Assembly: GCA_943789485.1 (NCBI GenBank) | Contig: CALSUH010000014.1 | Span: forward strand, 1-64,000 | Reading direction: 5' to 3' | Source of the DNA: an uncultured Pseudomonadales bacterium | GTDB taxonomy: Bacteria > Pseudomonadota > Gammaproteobacteria > Pseudomonadales > Pseudohongiellaceae | DNA: 64,000 bases | In this document: positions 18,291 to 25,956 of the stretch, piece after piece | Layout of the letters: every line of letters begins with the position of its first letter | How positions within the stretch are numbered: position 1 is the stretch's first letter | The notes under the pieces: model-generated | What the model saw: only the letters and a program-made list of their open reading frames with translations | What the model was told of the DNA's origin: nothing | Database searches by the model: none | Translations under genes and position numbers: made by a program

Positions 18291-18327
18291 TTAGGATTGT
18301 TCGCAGTGAAACTGCGAACAATCCTAA
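18291..18327 (-). terminator. 17-bp perfect hairpin downstream of the serine hydrolase gene
   Basis: TTAGGATTGTTCGCAGT at 18291-18307 and its exact reverse complement at 18311-18327 are separated by only GAA. It lies 21 bp beyond the stop of the leftward gene ending at 18349 and before the M1 gene start at 18172. Position and stability suggest a transcription terminator. The T-tract is poor, so an mRNA-protecting hairpin or a small mobile palindrome remains possible. Confidence 0.65.
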
Positions 18328-18348
18328 GGCAATAGAAGTGCTTGGATT

Positions 18349-19707
18349 TTAAATACCGTATGGATCAAGAATAGACTGATAGAGCAAACGCTTTGAAGTC
18401 GCGCGAACATTCGGCAGCTTGCTGCCAAATTGTTGAATCATTCCAACGAATACCAGGTTCTCTACGGGATCGATCCAGAACCAGGTTCCGGCAGCACCAC
18501 CCCAATAGAATTCACCGGTGGAGTAGGATTCGGCTTCTACTGGATCTTCGACCACAGCGAAGTCCAGACCGAACGAGGTACCTCTAGCTCCTAATACGCT
18601 ACCATTCATAGTCTTTGGCGTCTGATCGCGGTGCATCAGGTCTACGGTAAGCGGTGCCAGAATTCTCACGCCATCTAGTTCGCCGCCGTTCAATACCATT
18701 TGGCTAAAACGCATATAGTCCATTGCGGTGGAGACTAATCCGCCACCTCCAGATTCGAACACAGGGTCGACTAAGAAATTTGCGCCGGGAAAGCCTTCAC
18801 CTGCCTCTAGTTTGCCTTCAGCGTCATACCCATAGACTTGAGCGAAGCGTGAGACCTTCTCTTCAGGTACGTGAAAATCTGTATCGGTCATTCTAAGTGG
18901 ATCGAAGATGCGTTCCTCAAGGAAGCTACCGAAAGATTGGCCAGCCAGTTTCTCAACTAGGTAGCCCTGCACGTCTACTGACACACTGTATTCCCAGGTA
19001 GTTCCCGGCTGGTGCTTTAGAGGAATCTGTCCCAGTTTAGTGGTGAATTCCTCCAGCGTGTCACCATTGTCCAGCAGGCCTGCCTCGACGTATTTCGTAT
19101 CCACAGGAGATGCTGCAAAGATACCGTAGGAGAGTCCCCCGGTATGGCTCATCAGTTCCCGAATAGTCATCTTATGGCCCTGCGGTTCGGTGATGATGTT
19201 GCCGCTGTCATCGGTGCCGGCATACACTTGCAGGTCTTTTAATTCGGGTAGGAATTTCTCAACCGGATCTGCTAGGCGAAATTTTCCTTCCTCATAGAGA
19301 ATCATCAGTGCCACGCCAGTGACAGGTTTACTCATGGAGTAAATTCGAAAAAGGGCGTCGTTGCTCATCGGCGCTTGTGCTTCCACATCGCGGTAGCCGA
19401 CTGATTCGAAGTGCACGATCTTATTGTCGCGAGCAGCCATAGTGACTACGCCTGCCAATAGACCCTCATCTACATAACCCTGCATGGCTTGAGTGATTCT
19501 ATCGAGTCGTGCCGAATCCATGCCTACTGATTCTGGAGCGCTTATTTCCAGTGCTGCTGTAGGCGCTAGAGGAGCGCCTACCTCGGTGGCAACAGACGCT
19601 GTATTCACCGCTGGGTTACAAGCTGTGATCACAGCAAAACCAAGCCCTATCAGACTCATGCGCAGCCAGTTCTTATTCGTATTCGATTCTTGGAAAATGT
19701 TCATCAA
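18349..19707 (-). CDS. Serine hydrolase of the beta-lactamase class C / esterase family, lipoprotein
   Basis: 452 residues; a lipobox ITAC (Cys about 30) ends the signal region. S12-type motifs: the SxxK nucleophile in RIYSMSKPVTG, the Tyr motif in WEYSVSVDVQGYLVEKL (YxV, equivalent to YxN), and a late FYWGGAAGTWFWIDP segment in place of KTG, as in EstB-like esterases. Other family blocks are LLAGVVTMAARDNKIVHFE and TIRELMSHTGGLSYG. These point to an esterase or peptide hydrolase rather than a true beta-lactamase. A second, truncated relative lies at 15307-15474. A divergent 205-bp region with a dyad separates it from the gene at 19912. Confidence 0.88.
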   Translation of the reverse strand: MMNIFQESNTNKNWLRMSLIGLGFAVITACNPAVNTASVATEVGAPLAPTAALEISAPESVGMDSARLDRITQAMQGYVDEGLLAGVVTMAARDNKIVHFESVGYRDVEAQAPMSNDALFRIYSMSKPVTGVALMILYEEGKFRLADPVEKFLPELKDLQVYAGTDDSGNIITEPQGHKMTIRELMSHTGGLSYGIFAASPVDTKYVEAGLLDNGDTLEEFTTKLGQIPLKHQPGTTWEYSVSVDVQGYLVEKLAGQSFGSFLEERIFDPLRMTDTDFHVPEEKVSRFAQVYGYDAEGKLEAGEGFPGANFLVDPVFESGGGGLVSTAMDYMRFSQMVLNGGELDGVRILAPLTVDLMHRDQTPKTMNGSVLGARGTSFGLDFAVVEDPVEAESYSTGEFYWGGAAGTWFWIDPVENLVFVGMIQQFGSKLPNVRATSKRLLYQSILDPYGI

Positions 19708-19762
19708 TCTCTCCTAACTCGCTTTTTAGCTCATTGTAATGTGAGGCCGTTCTTACTGACGT

Positions 19763-19796
19763 CTGGCAATTCGCTCTTAGTAGAGCGGATTGTCAG
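19763..19796. promoter_or_regulatory. Dyad in a divergent promoter region, candidate operator
   Basis: CTGGCAATTCGCTCT (19763-19777) and AGAGCGGATTGTCAG (19782-19796) form a 15-bp near-perfect inverted repeat, with two positions that pair only as G-U and a TAGT centre. It lies 56 bp before the leftward serine hydrolase start and 116 bp before the rightward gene at 19912. Both flanking genes point away from it, so it cannot serve as their terminator. A shared regulator site is the best guess. Confidence 0.4.
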
Positions 19797-19911
19797 CTTA
19801 GATCATTGTCCTAAGATAAAACAAGGAGAAAACAAGGGTTTTGGGCTGGGGTGGAGGTAGTGTTATTCTTGAAGCCTGAGTCATTCAGACACAAAATGAG
19901 ACGTTAAGGCG

Positions 19912-20769
19912 ATGCCATCATTCACCACAAATAAGCTCTATAGGTCCGTACTACTGCTGGGTTCGGCCTGTACATTATTTCTGTCGAGCACACTACATGC
20001 CCAAAACGTCGCTATCGCCCACTGTCAGGGAACCTGTCCTAGCTATTCCTCTAGCCTTGTTGCAACGCGAGCAAATGTGGTTGTCCACAATCTCTACGCT
20101 GCCGGACTTAATGGCGATACTGGCTTGGCCGACTGGGTCGCCTACCAATTGACTAAGGAGGCGATAGGTGTCGCCTCCTTACTGCCCCGTTTCTGGCAGC
20201 CCGATGAGCTAGTGCGTCTATCTGGTGTCGATGAACTCGCCGAAGCCGAAGCCCTAGGGTTTTCACTGGCGGAAATTAGCAGTAGTGGGAATCCTTATGG
20301 TGGCTTTAACGAGCCACTGGCTAATTTGCAGGAGCGTGCCCGGCTGGCACCGATGACTAGCTTCGCGAAGACGCCTTATTGGAGTGAGTTAAACAACCTC
20401 AGCAATATGGTATCGATGCCTACGCCACTGCGGCGTGGGCCTTGGCTGCAACTGGAACAGACGCTGAACCAAATAGTTAGCGAAGAGAATTCCTTGGGCG
20501 TGATCAGTGGCCCTCTCTTTCTGATCGACCAGGAGCTAAGCACTACCATCAATAGCGCGAATCTAAACCCAGCTGCCTATTTTAAAGTGGTTATCGCTGA
20601 CAGCGGCATTGCGGCGTTCGTCTTTTCACAGGGCATTTCTCAGGTAGGTCGTTTCTGTGAGCATCAGGCGGATCTTGAGCAAATCGAGTTGATGAGTGGG
20701 CTGGACTTGTTTCCCGAAAGCAATCCCGTGCAGTCGACACAGCTGTTAAGTGAGCTAGGTTGTTCTTAG
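19912..20769 (+). CDS. DNA/RNA non-specific endonuclease-fold (NUC1) protein lacking the catalytic His
   Basis: 285 residues with a signal peptide ending near LHAQ (about residue 31). The layout follows exported NUC1 nucleases: an early Cys pair in HCQGTCP, an RANVVVHNLYAAGLN strand, LADWVAYQLTKEAIG, PRFWQPDELV, then the active-site segment and LSNM..RRGPWLQLEQTL. In active members the active site reads DRGHxAP, with His as general base. Here it reads ERARLAPMTSFAKTPYW, so Asp, Gly and His are replaced. The Asn of the later LSN motif, which binds Mg, is kept, but the following TPQ is VSM. Nuclease activity is therefore unlikely. An exported DNA-binding, inhibitor or immunity-type role is speculation. 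The fold call is by eye, not by search. Confidence 0.65.
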   Translation: MPSFTTNKLYRSVLLLGSACTLFLSSTLHAQNVAIAHCQGTCPSYSSSLVATRANVVVHNLYAAGLNGDTGLADWVAYQLTKEAIGVASLLPRFWQPDELVRLSGVDELAEAEALGFSLAEISSSGNPYGGFNEPLANLQERARLAPMTSFAKTPYWSELNNLSNMVSMPTPLRRGPWLQLEQTLNQIVSEENSLGVISGPLFLIDQELSTTINSANLNPAAYFKVVIADSGIAAFVFSQGISQVGRFCEHQADLEQIELMSGLDLFPESNPVQSTQLLSELGCS

Positions 20770-20773
20770 CTAG

Positions 20774-20799
20774 GTAGCTTTGTACAGGTACTAAGCTAC
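20774..20799 (+). terminator. Weak hairpin after the nuclease-like gene
   Basis: GTAGCTT (20774-20780) pairs with AAGCTAC (20793-20799) across a 12-nt loop and is followed by ATTTTG. It starts 5 bp past the stop codon at 20769. The 7-bp stem is marginal for a terminator. Confidence 0.35.
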
Positions 20800-20884
20800 A
20801 TTTTGTCGCTATTAATAAATTGTGCTGGCATGGCTAATAAGCTACCTTTTAGTTATTCCGATTAAATTATTTGCGGGGCTTCTC

Positions 20885-21910
20885 ATGAAAAAAGCAATAA
20901 TCGCGTTTCCAAGATTTACGACACTGGCCGTTGCTTGTGCCTTTTCCACGTTGGCCTTAGCCGCCGACGATTATGTCGCTCCGCGCACCGAATGGGGCCA
21001 GCCCGATCTCCAAGGGGTCTGGAATTTTTCTTCCAACACGCCCATGCAGCGTCCTTCTCGCTTCGGTGATCGTCAGTTCCTTACACCGGAGGAAGTCAGA
21101 GAAATCGCCGAGCAGCGAGCTGCGAGAGACGCCTCGAATGATGGTGCGATAGCAGTCGAGGGCGTAGATGGCTCCTACAATGATTTCTGGGTTGAGAATG
21201 CCGGTATTGGCGGCGATGTGCGTACCTCACACATTGTCTATCCTTTAAATGGCAAGCTGCCAGCGCTGAGAGAGGGTGCAATAGCTAGACAAGGAATCTA
21301 TGGCGGGGATACAACTGGCGAGTCGCGCCCGGTACGAATTTCAGCTGGCGGTATTGGCACAGATGGTCCGGAGGATCGTGGACTTTCAGAGCGTTGTCTG
21401 ATTGGCTTCAATGCGGGGCCTCCCTTTGTACCAAGTTTGTACAATAACAATGTGCAAATCTTCCAAACGAAAGATACGGCAGTCATCCTCACAGAAATGA
21501 TTCACGATGCGCGTGTAGTTCCTCTTGTCGACACGCCTAGCGAGATGGGCTCACTTAACGATGACGTTCGACTCTGGATGGGAGATTCGCGTGGCTATTG
21601 GGAAGGCGACACACTTGTTGTCCAGACGCGAAACTTCAATGGCTTGGCTTCGAGTTTTGGCCAGGCCGGAACCTCGCAAGATAAAGTGCTCACGGAGCGT
21701 TTCACCCGCAGAGGCACTTATACGGTAGATTATGAGTTCACTGTCGATGACCCTTCAACCTATACCGACAAATTTACAGCCATTGTGCCCATGACCAAAG
21801 TAGCAGGTTTGCTCTACGAGTATGCTTGCCACGAAGGTAACTATGGCATGGTAAATATATTGCGCGGAGCAAGAGTGCAGGATGCATTGGCAGAATCTGA
21901 AGCGCAGTAA
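20885..21910 (+). CDS. Exported protein of the four-member two-cysteine family (family X, copy B)
   Basis: 341 residues from the ATG at 20885. An in-frame ATG 21 codons upstream (20822) is rejected because only the inner one begins a clean signal peptide (MKKAIIAFPRFTT...LALAAD). The family blocks are the best preserved of the four copies: GQPDLQGVWNFSS, PLNGKLPALREG, GESRPVRI, GLSERCL, LYNNNVQIF, EMIHDARVV, GDSRGYWEGDTLVVQTRNF, ERFTR, YEFTVDDPSTYTDK, YEYACHEGNYGM and LRGARVQ. It is closest to copy A at 2599. The mature chain has two Cys. It sits between a NUC1-like protein and a small putative split-barrel protein. No function is known to me; the repeated co-occurrence with quinoproteins in the window may or may not be meaningful. 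Confidence 0.8.
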   Translation: MKKAIIAFPRFTTLAVACAFSTLALAADDYVAPRTEWGQPDLQGVWNFSSNTPMQRPSRFGDRQFLTPEEVREIAEQRAARDASNDGAIAVEGVDGSYNDFWVENAGIGGDVRTSHIVYPLNGKLPALREGAIARQGIYGGDTTGESRPVRISAGGIGTDGPEDRGLSERCLIGFNAGPPFVPSLYNNNVQIFQTKDTAVILTEMIHDARVVPLVDTPSEMGSLNDDVRLWMGDSRGYWEGDTLVVQTRNFNGLASSFGQAGTSQDKVLTERFTRRGTYTVDYEFTVDDPSTYTDKFTAIVPMTKVAGLLYEYACHEGNYGMVNILRGARVQDALAESEAQ

Positions 21911-22011
21911 TAATATGATTCGGGAGAGGCTAATGGGTTTAGGGCGGCAGTTACTCTGAGCCTATTTTTATTTGCACAGTAAGTACATTACATGACCGAA
22001 TAGAGAGAGTT

Positions 22012-22530
22012 ATGAAATTATTCAAAAGAGCAGTCATCGTAGTAATTTGTCTGTTGTTGATTCCAATCGCGGCAGTCGCTACTGCTGGTGCGAAACAGCG
22101 GTTTGAGGATGGCCCCAATCGGGTCTTCTCCGGTGGACCGCTTGTAGCCGGTGAACTGCATTCAGGTCCCGATCCGGATTGGGGTTTCGTAAGCGAGATT
22201 CCTACAATAGAGATGCAGTTGCTTGATCCTGCGCAATCTCGCCGCATCTGGATTGCCGAGTACGAGAATAAGATCTACATCTGGTCGGGCTACATGGGTA
22301 ATTCAATCGGACGAATTTGGAAGCAGTGGCCGATACAGGCTGAACGCGATGGTCGTGCAGTAATTCGCATCAATGGCGTGCGTTATGAGCGTCAACTACA
22401 ACGTATACAGTCCGGGGATGTGCTCGATGGGTTGACTGCTACTATCACGGGGAAGTATCCGTCGGCGACGACTCGTGCCGCGGTCGAAGCAGGCGATGTG
22501 TGGGTATTCGAAGCAGCGCCTCGAAGTTAG
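22012..22530 (+). CDS. Membrane-anchored small protein, possible split-barrel fold
   Basis: 172 residues: one N-terminal membrane/signal segment (VIVVICLLLIPIAAVATA, residues about 8-26), then a soluble beta-rich domain containing PTIEMQLLDPAQSRRIWIAE, KIYIWSGYM, IGRIWKQWPIQAERDGRAV and VRYERQLQRI. The sequence order (strand, RRIWI strand, KQWP, D-G-R-AVIRINGVRYER) resembles FMN-binding split-barrel proteins of the nitroreductase/F420 type. The protein at 32504 has the same anchor-plus-domain layout and may be a distant paralogue. Its ribosome binding site is GAGAG before ATG. Next come a 42-residue membrane protein (57 bp later) and family X copy C, all on the same strand. Function unknown. 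Confidence 0.65.
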   Translation: MKLFKRAVIVVICLLLIPIAAVATAGAKQRFEDGPNRVFSGGPLVAGELHSGPDPDWGFVSEIPTIEMQLLDPAQSRRIWIAEYENKIYIWSGYMGNSIGRIWKQWPIQAERDGRAVIRINGVRYERQLQRIQSGDVLDGLTATITGKYPSATTRAAVEAGDVWVFEAAPRS

Positions 22531-22587
22531 AAAGGGAAATAAAATAAACACAGATAGTGATTAGATAATTTCCTAAGGATTTGGAGC

Positions 22588-22716
22588 ATGAAAAACTTTT
22601 ACATTTTTACCGCGGTCGCTGTTGTAGTTACGGTTCTTGCCGTGCTGCTTGTACCCGGTGTTGATGATTATGTGGAGCGTACTTTTCAGGTATATCTGGG
22701 TCGCGCCGCGCGTTAA
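22588..22716 (+). CDS. 42-residue single-pass membrane protein
   Basis: A short ORF with good signals: TTGGAG ends just before the ATG at 22588 and a TAA lies at 22714-22716. The product begins MKNFYIFTAVAVVVTVLAVL, one hydrophobic helix of about 20 residues, then LVPGVDDYVERTFQVYL and a basic end GRAAR. That makes it an N-in/C-out anchor or an uncleaved signal with a short amphipathic tail. The reading frame ends immediately before the ribosome binding site of the next gene (AAGGAGG at 22729). Spacing suggests an operon with 22012 and 22744. No named family is recognised; it may be a small partner of its neighbours. Confidence 0.6.
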   Translation: MKNFYIFTAVAVVVTVLAVLLVPGVDDYVERTFQVYLGRAAR

Positions 22717-22743
22717 ATGCTATTTTTTAAGGAGGTAGGAGCT

Positions 22744-23739
22744 ATGATGATTAATTCAATTCAGCTCAAACTGACCCCAACAAAGATTCTAAGCCAGCTA
22801 GTTTTCGCTGTGGCTTGTTGCAGTTCTGCTGTTGCTCAGTCTGATTGGACGCCCAATATTCTCGCCGATGGGCAACCGGATATCGGTGGTATGTGGAATA
22901 ACGTCGGGGCTACGGCAACGCCCCTGGAGCTGCCAGAGCAATTTCAAGGGCGCGAGCCAAGTCAGGAAGAAATTGTAGAGCTTATAAGCACAAGAGACGA
23001 AGCCAGAAAGTCAGATACTTGGACGGGTTTCGAAAATAGCAGCGGTGTAGGTGCCTACGAAAATTACTGGTTCGATTGGTACTGGTCCGACGCGGTTGCC
23101 GATGCGCCTGCATTGATTGTGGAGCCGCGCAACGGTCGTCGTCCTGCACTAACAGAAAAAGCGAAAGCGATTGTCGCCTTCAATGTCGAACATGAACACG
23201 ATTCCGCCGGCAATGTGGAATCGGGTGACCGATGTCTCTCTCGTGGTGTATTCGGGATGATGATGCCTACCGCCTACAACAACGGCAAACTCATTGTGCA
23301 GGCGCCTGGCTACGTCGTTATCCATAGCGAAATGATTCACAACGCTCGCATCATTCCCATAGATGCAGGTCCACATCTACACGAAAATATTTCTCAGGTA
23401 GAAGGTGATCCTCGAGGACACTGGCGCGGTAATACACTGTATGTGGAATCTACAAACTTTGACTACGTGGGCAATATGCGCGCTCCGGGTACGCCGGGCC
23501 CCGGTAATGCTCCACAACATCCTGGCCGTAAGATGTTAGAGACATTTGCTATAGTGGATGAAAACACGTTGCGCTACACATTGACCGTTGATGATCCTCA
23601 AACCTATTCTGAGCCTTGGACCGTGGCTTTTCCTTACGCACGCGACAGTGAATACACTCAGTACGAGTATGCGTGTCATGAGGGGAACTACGCTATGCAG
23701 AGTCGCTTAAGCGGCGCGAGAGTTCAGGAAAAAGATTAA
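22744..23739 (+). CDS. Exported protein of the four-member two-cysteine family (family X, copy C, divergent)
   Basis: 331 residues. The start is set at the ATG at 22744 because a near-perfect Shine-Dalgarno (AAGGAGG, 22729-22735) precedes it; the upstream in-frame ATG at 22717 would place that site inside the gene. Signal peptide to about AVAQ. Shared blocks are GQPDIGGMWNN, EPRNGRRPALTEKA, GDRCL, YNNGKLIV, EMIHNARII, GDPRGHWRGNTLYVESTNF, ETFAIV, YTLTVDDPQTYSEP, YEYACHEGNYAM and LSGARVQ. The ESRPVR and GPEDRGL blocks are missing, making this the most divergent copy. Again exactly two Cys survive signal cleavage. Extra features are a Trp/Tyr-rich YENYWFDWYW stretch and a Gly/Pro loop APGTPGPGNAPQ. 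Function unknown. Confidence 0.78.
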   Translation: MMINSIQLKLTPTKILSQLVFAVACCSSAVAQSDWTPNILADGQPDIGGMWNNVGATATPLELPEQFQGREPSQEEIVELISTRDEARKSDTWTGFENSSGVGAYENYWFDWYWSDAVADAPALIVEPRNGRRPALTEKAKAIVAFNVEHEHDSAGNVESGDRCLSRGVFGMMMPTAYNNGKLIVQAPGYVVIHSEMIHNARIIPIDAGPHLHENISQVEGDPRGHWRGNTLYVESTNFDYVGNMRAPGTPGPGNAPQHPGRKMLETFAIVDENTLRYTLTVDDPQTYSEPWTVAFPYARDSEYTQYEYACHEGNYAMQSRLSGARVQEKD

Positions 23740-23978
23740 TTCTTTTGTGGTCCTCGCTCTTCTACTCTTCCGCGGGCAGCAGTGATTCATCTATTGTCTT
23801 GCTGTCGTAGCAACTCGGCTGTCTTGCGGAACCTGAGCAGTCACGATTGCCCTTTCAGCAGTAGTGCCAATTGATCTGCAAGCAGCTCGGCCTCGATACA
23901 CCGCTCTATTGCTAGGCGGGAATCTGTTGTAATCTTGGCGGCGAATATTTGAGAAAAAGAGTTGTAAAACCTATCACT
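23740..23978. other. Intergenic region without a supported gene
   Basis: 239 bp between family X copy C and the retropepsin-like gene. One minus-strand frame (roughly 23840-23955) stays open for nearly 40 codons and would encode a helical, Leu/Ala/Glu-rich segment ending LLLKGQS. It lacks a credible start and may be a remnant. No clear terminator was seen. Confidence 0.3.
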
Positions 23979-24629
23979 ATGAACAAATTTTCATGCGTAT
24001 GGCTGAGTGCTGGACTCGTAATCAGTCAATTGGCCTATGCAGCAGAAGGTGATTGTAAGCCCCTACCGGACGTCGAGGGCGATATTATCGTAGCATTGGT
24101 TTCATCAGATGCGAACGCGCTGCTTCATATCAATTTTGCAGACGATGAGGTGTGTACCTTTCAGCGCCGATTACCCGATTTTGACATTGCTACTTTCGTC
24201 AACTTCCATGTTAATGTCGACCTTGACGAGCTTGCGGTTCAGGGTGTTGTAGAGGGCTATGAGACGTGGCTGCGTGTCGATAGTGAATACAGCGGAGAGT
24301 TGCTGCTTGATAGAGCGACAGCCGAGGGCTTAGATCTCACTGCTGCTGAGTTTCTTGGTGACAATTCTCAGCTCGAGGCAGCGGATTTCTTCATCGAGTA
24401 CGTCAGTACCTTTGAGATTGGCGAAATTACACTGCGCAACGTGGAGACAAATATTCCTCTCTTGGAAGTACCCTACGATCACTACGTAGATCGAGGCTCC
24501 AAGCCCGAGATGTCTGCTCCTGAGGCGGCATTCCTGACAGTGGGCTCGATAGGAGCAGCAGTGTTGGAGGAATTAGTCATAACGCTGGATATCGCCAATC
24601 AGCAAATGACTATGACGGAAGCTAGGTAA
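23979..24629 (+). CDS. Exported retropepsin-like (aspartyl protease fold) protein with altered active site
   Basis: About 216 residues from the ATG at 23979 with a signal peptide ending near AYAA. The layout recalls single-domain retropepsin-like proteins: a first beta-rich half, then TWLRVDSEYSGELLLDRATAEGLDL, where bacterial members have D-T-G-A-S-x-x-L-L and 'A.xLGL', followed by FEIGEITLRNVETNIPL and GSIGAAVLEELVITLDIANQQM, which matches the typical G-x-L-G-x-x-L-L...D end. The DTG triad reads DSE here, so the catalytic loop is changed and activity is doubtful. The gene stands alone between family X copy C and the SRPBCC gene. The fold assignment is tentative. Confidence 0.5.
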   Translation: MNKFSCVWLSAGLVISQLAYAAEGDCKPLPDVEGDIIVALVSSDANALLHINFADDEVCTFQRRLPDFDIATFVNFHVNVDLDELAVQGVVEGYETWLRVDSEYSGELLLDRATAEGLDLTAAEFLGDNSQLEAADFFIEYVSTFEIGEITLRNVETNIPLLEVPYDHYVDRGSKPEMSAPEAAFLTVGSIGAAVLEELVITLDIANQQMTMTEAR

Positions 24630-24715
24630 ACCGCTATCCTGTAGCTAACACTTATCCGTAAATTACGCATTACAAAAACCAATCACTAATAACAATCATA
24701 GAAAAGGAAACACGC

Positions 24716-25204
24716 ATGAAACGCTTAATTTTGACTCTCCTGGCCCTTCCTAGCTTCATTGCTTCAACAGCATTCGCACAGGAATACGTAGCAATCGAAA
24801 TGGAGATCGATGTCGATAAACCCGCCGCCGAAGTTTGGTCCAAGGTCGGTGGTTACTGTGATATCAGCGAATGGCTTGGTCTCCCGTGCGAGATCACTGC
24901 AGGTGATGGCGCTCTAGGCACGGTCCGTTCGCTATTGGGCGGCAGAATTCTCGAGATTCTAGTTGCTGAGACTGAGTTGTCCTATGGCTACACACAGCCG
25001 GCACCGGAAGATGGATTCTATGATCACTACCATGGCTTCCTTGAAGCGCGACCTACAGGCGCGAACAGCTCCAAGCTGTTGTACACGCTGATGTTGGATG
25101 TGTCGAACTTGGAAGATCAGGCAGCGAAAGATGCGAATGTTGCACAGCGGCGCGGTATGTTCGAAGGAGCACTAGTTGCGATGAAGGAATTGGCTGAAAA
25201 ATAA
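24716..25204 (+). CDS. Exported SRPBCC (START/polyketide-cyclase-like) protein
   Basis: 162 residues. A signal peptide ends near AFAQ (residue 22). The remainder looks like a Bet v1/SRPBCC helix-grip domain: AIEMEIDVDKPAAEVWSKVG as the first strand and helix, CDISEWLGLPCEI with a Cys pair, GTVRSLLGGRILEILVAE as the central strands, YDHYHGFLEARP, and a long C-terminal helix RRGMFEGALVAMKELAEK. Such domains bind hydrophobic ligands. AAAAGGAAACACGC precedes the ATG. A strong terminator follows at 25225-25260, and the next gene is convergent. Confidence 0.8.
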   Translation: MKRLILTLLALPSFIASTAFAQEYVAIEMEIDVDKPAAEVWSKVGGYCDISEWLGLPCEITAGDGALGTVRSLLGGRILEILVAETELSYGYTQPAPEDGFYDHYHGFLEARPTGANSSKLLYTLMLDVSNLEDQAAKDANVAQRRGMFEGALVAMKELAEK

Positions 25205-25224
25205 GCTCTAGGTTTTTGAAGAAG

Positions 25225-25260
25225 AGGCGGAGGAGAGTTTACTCTCTTTCCGCCTTTTTC
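25225..25260 (+). terminator. Rho-independent terminator between convergent genes
   Basis: AGGCGG..AGAGT-TT-ACTCT..CCGCCT forms a hairpin of about 14 bp with small internal bulges, directly followed by TTTTTC on the + strand. It lies 20 bp after the SRPBCC stop and ends just before the leftward DUF1080 gene stop, so it mainly serves the + strand gene. Confidence 0.85.
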
Positions 25261-25264
25261 TGTT

Positions 25265-25873
25265 TCATAGCTCTTTAATGACTACTTTGCGAAAACGCAG
25301 GGCACCGCGACCCCATTGCAAGGCTATCGGTCCGCTTGAAAGTAGATCATCGCGGACATCTACTGTTCGCTTGCCATTGAGCTCTACCACCAAGTGATCA
25401 CCGTCTAAAGTAATAACGAACACATTCCAACTGTTTCCGGCTGTAGGTCTAGGCTCATCCACTGGAGCGATATGCACTATTGCGCCTGTGCCGAATGAGG
25501 GGTCGCCGCGCTGGTCGAATACATTCGCTTCATAGCAGGTACGATCGGTGATCTGATTCGCATCTTCGCAGCGCATATAGATGCCGCTATTGGAGTCGTT
25601 GCTTGCCCAGAATTCAACACGCAATGAAAAATCGCTATAACTGTTCTTGCTGACGAGCCAGGATGCACCGCTACCCTCGGTTGCCTGAATAGCATTGTGT
25701 TCAGCAGACCAATTCGCATCACCAACGATGTTGAAATTCTCCATTCCCTGCGTTCCATCTATCAGAGTTACCCAATCGTTGTCAGCTGCCTGAATGAGAG
25801 AGGTTGCTAATACTGTAGATACCCCAACAAAGAGCAGGCTAATGTGTTTCGCTAATTTGTAGACTGATCTCAT
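25265..25873 (-). CDS. Exported DUF1080 / 3-keto-disaccharide hydrolase-like protein
   Basis: 202 residues with a signal peptide ending near IQAAD (about residue 30). The single domain is a concanavalin-like jelly roll of the DUF1080 family: WVTLIDGTQGMENFNIVGD, NAIQATEGSGASWLVSK, YSDFSLRVEFWASNDSNSGIYMRCED, the cysteine-containing TDRTCYEANVFDQ, and a C-terminal WNVFVITLDGDHLVVELNG..VDV..GPIALQWG.GALRFRKV. All expected strands are present. Family members are linked to cleavage of 3-keto-glycosides after oxidation of the sugar, which would fit a window rich in sugar/alcohol dehydrogenases. No 3-keto-forming oxidoreductase is adjacent, so this is only a possibility. Confidence 0.82.
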   Translation of the reverse strand: MRSVYKLAKHISLLFVGVSTVLATSLIQAADNDWVTLIDGTQGMENFNIVGDANWSAEHNAIQATEGSGASWLVSKNSYSDFSLRVEFWASNDSNSGIYMRCEDANQITDRTCYEANVFDQRGDPSFGTGAIVHIAPVDEPRPTAGNSWNVFVITLDGDHLVVELNGKRTVDVRDDLLSSGPIALQWGRGALRFRKVVIKEL

Positions 25874-25956
25874 CGCATGTTTCTCCTAAATGGTTCTAAA
25901 AATGTTCTAACCAGAGACTAAAAGCTCTTGCGCGAAAAAGCTATGCCTCTAGGGCT

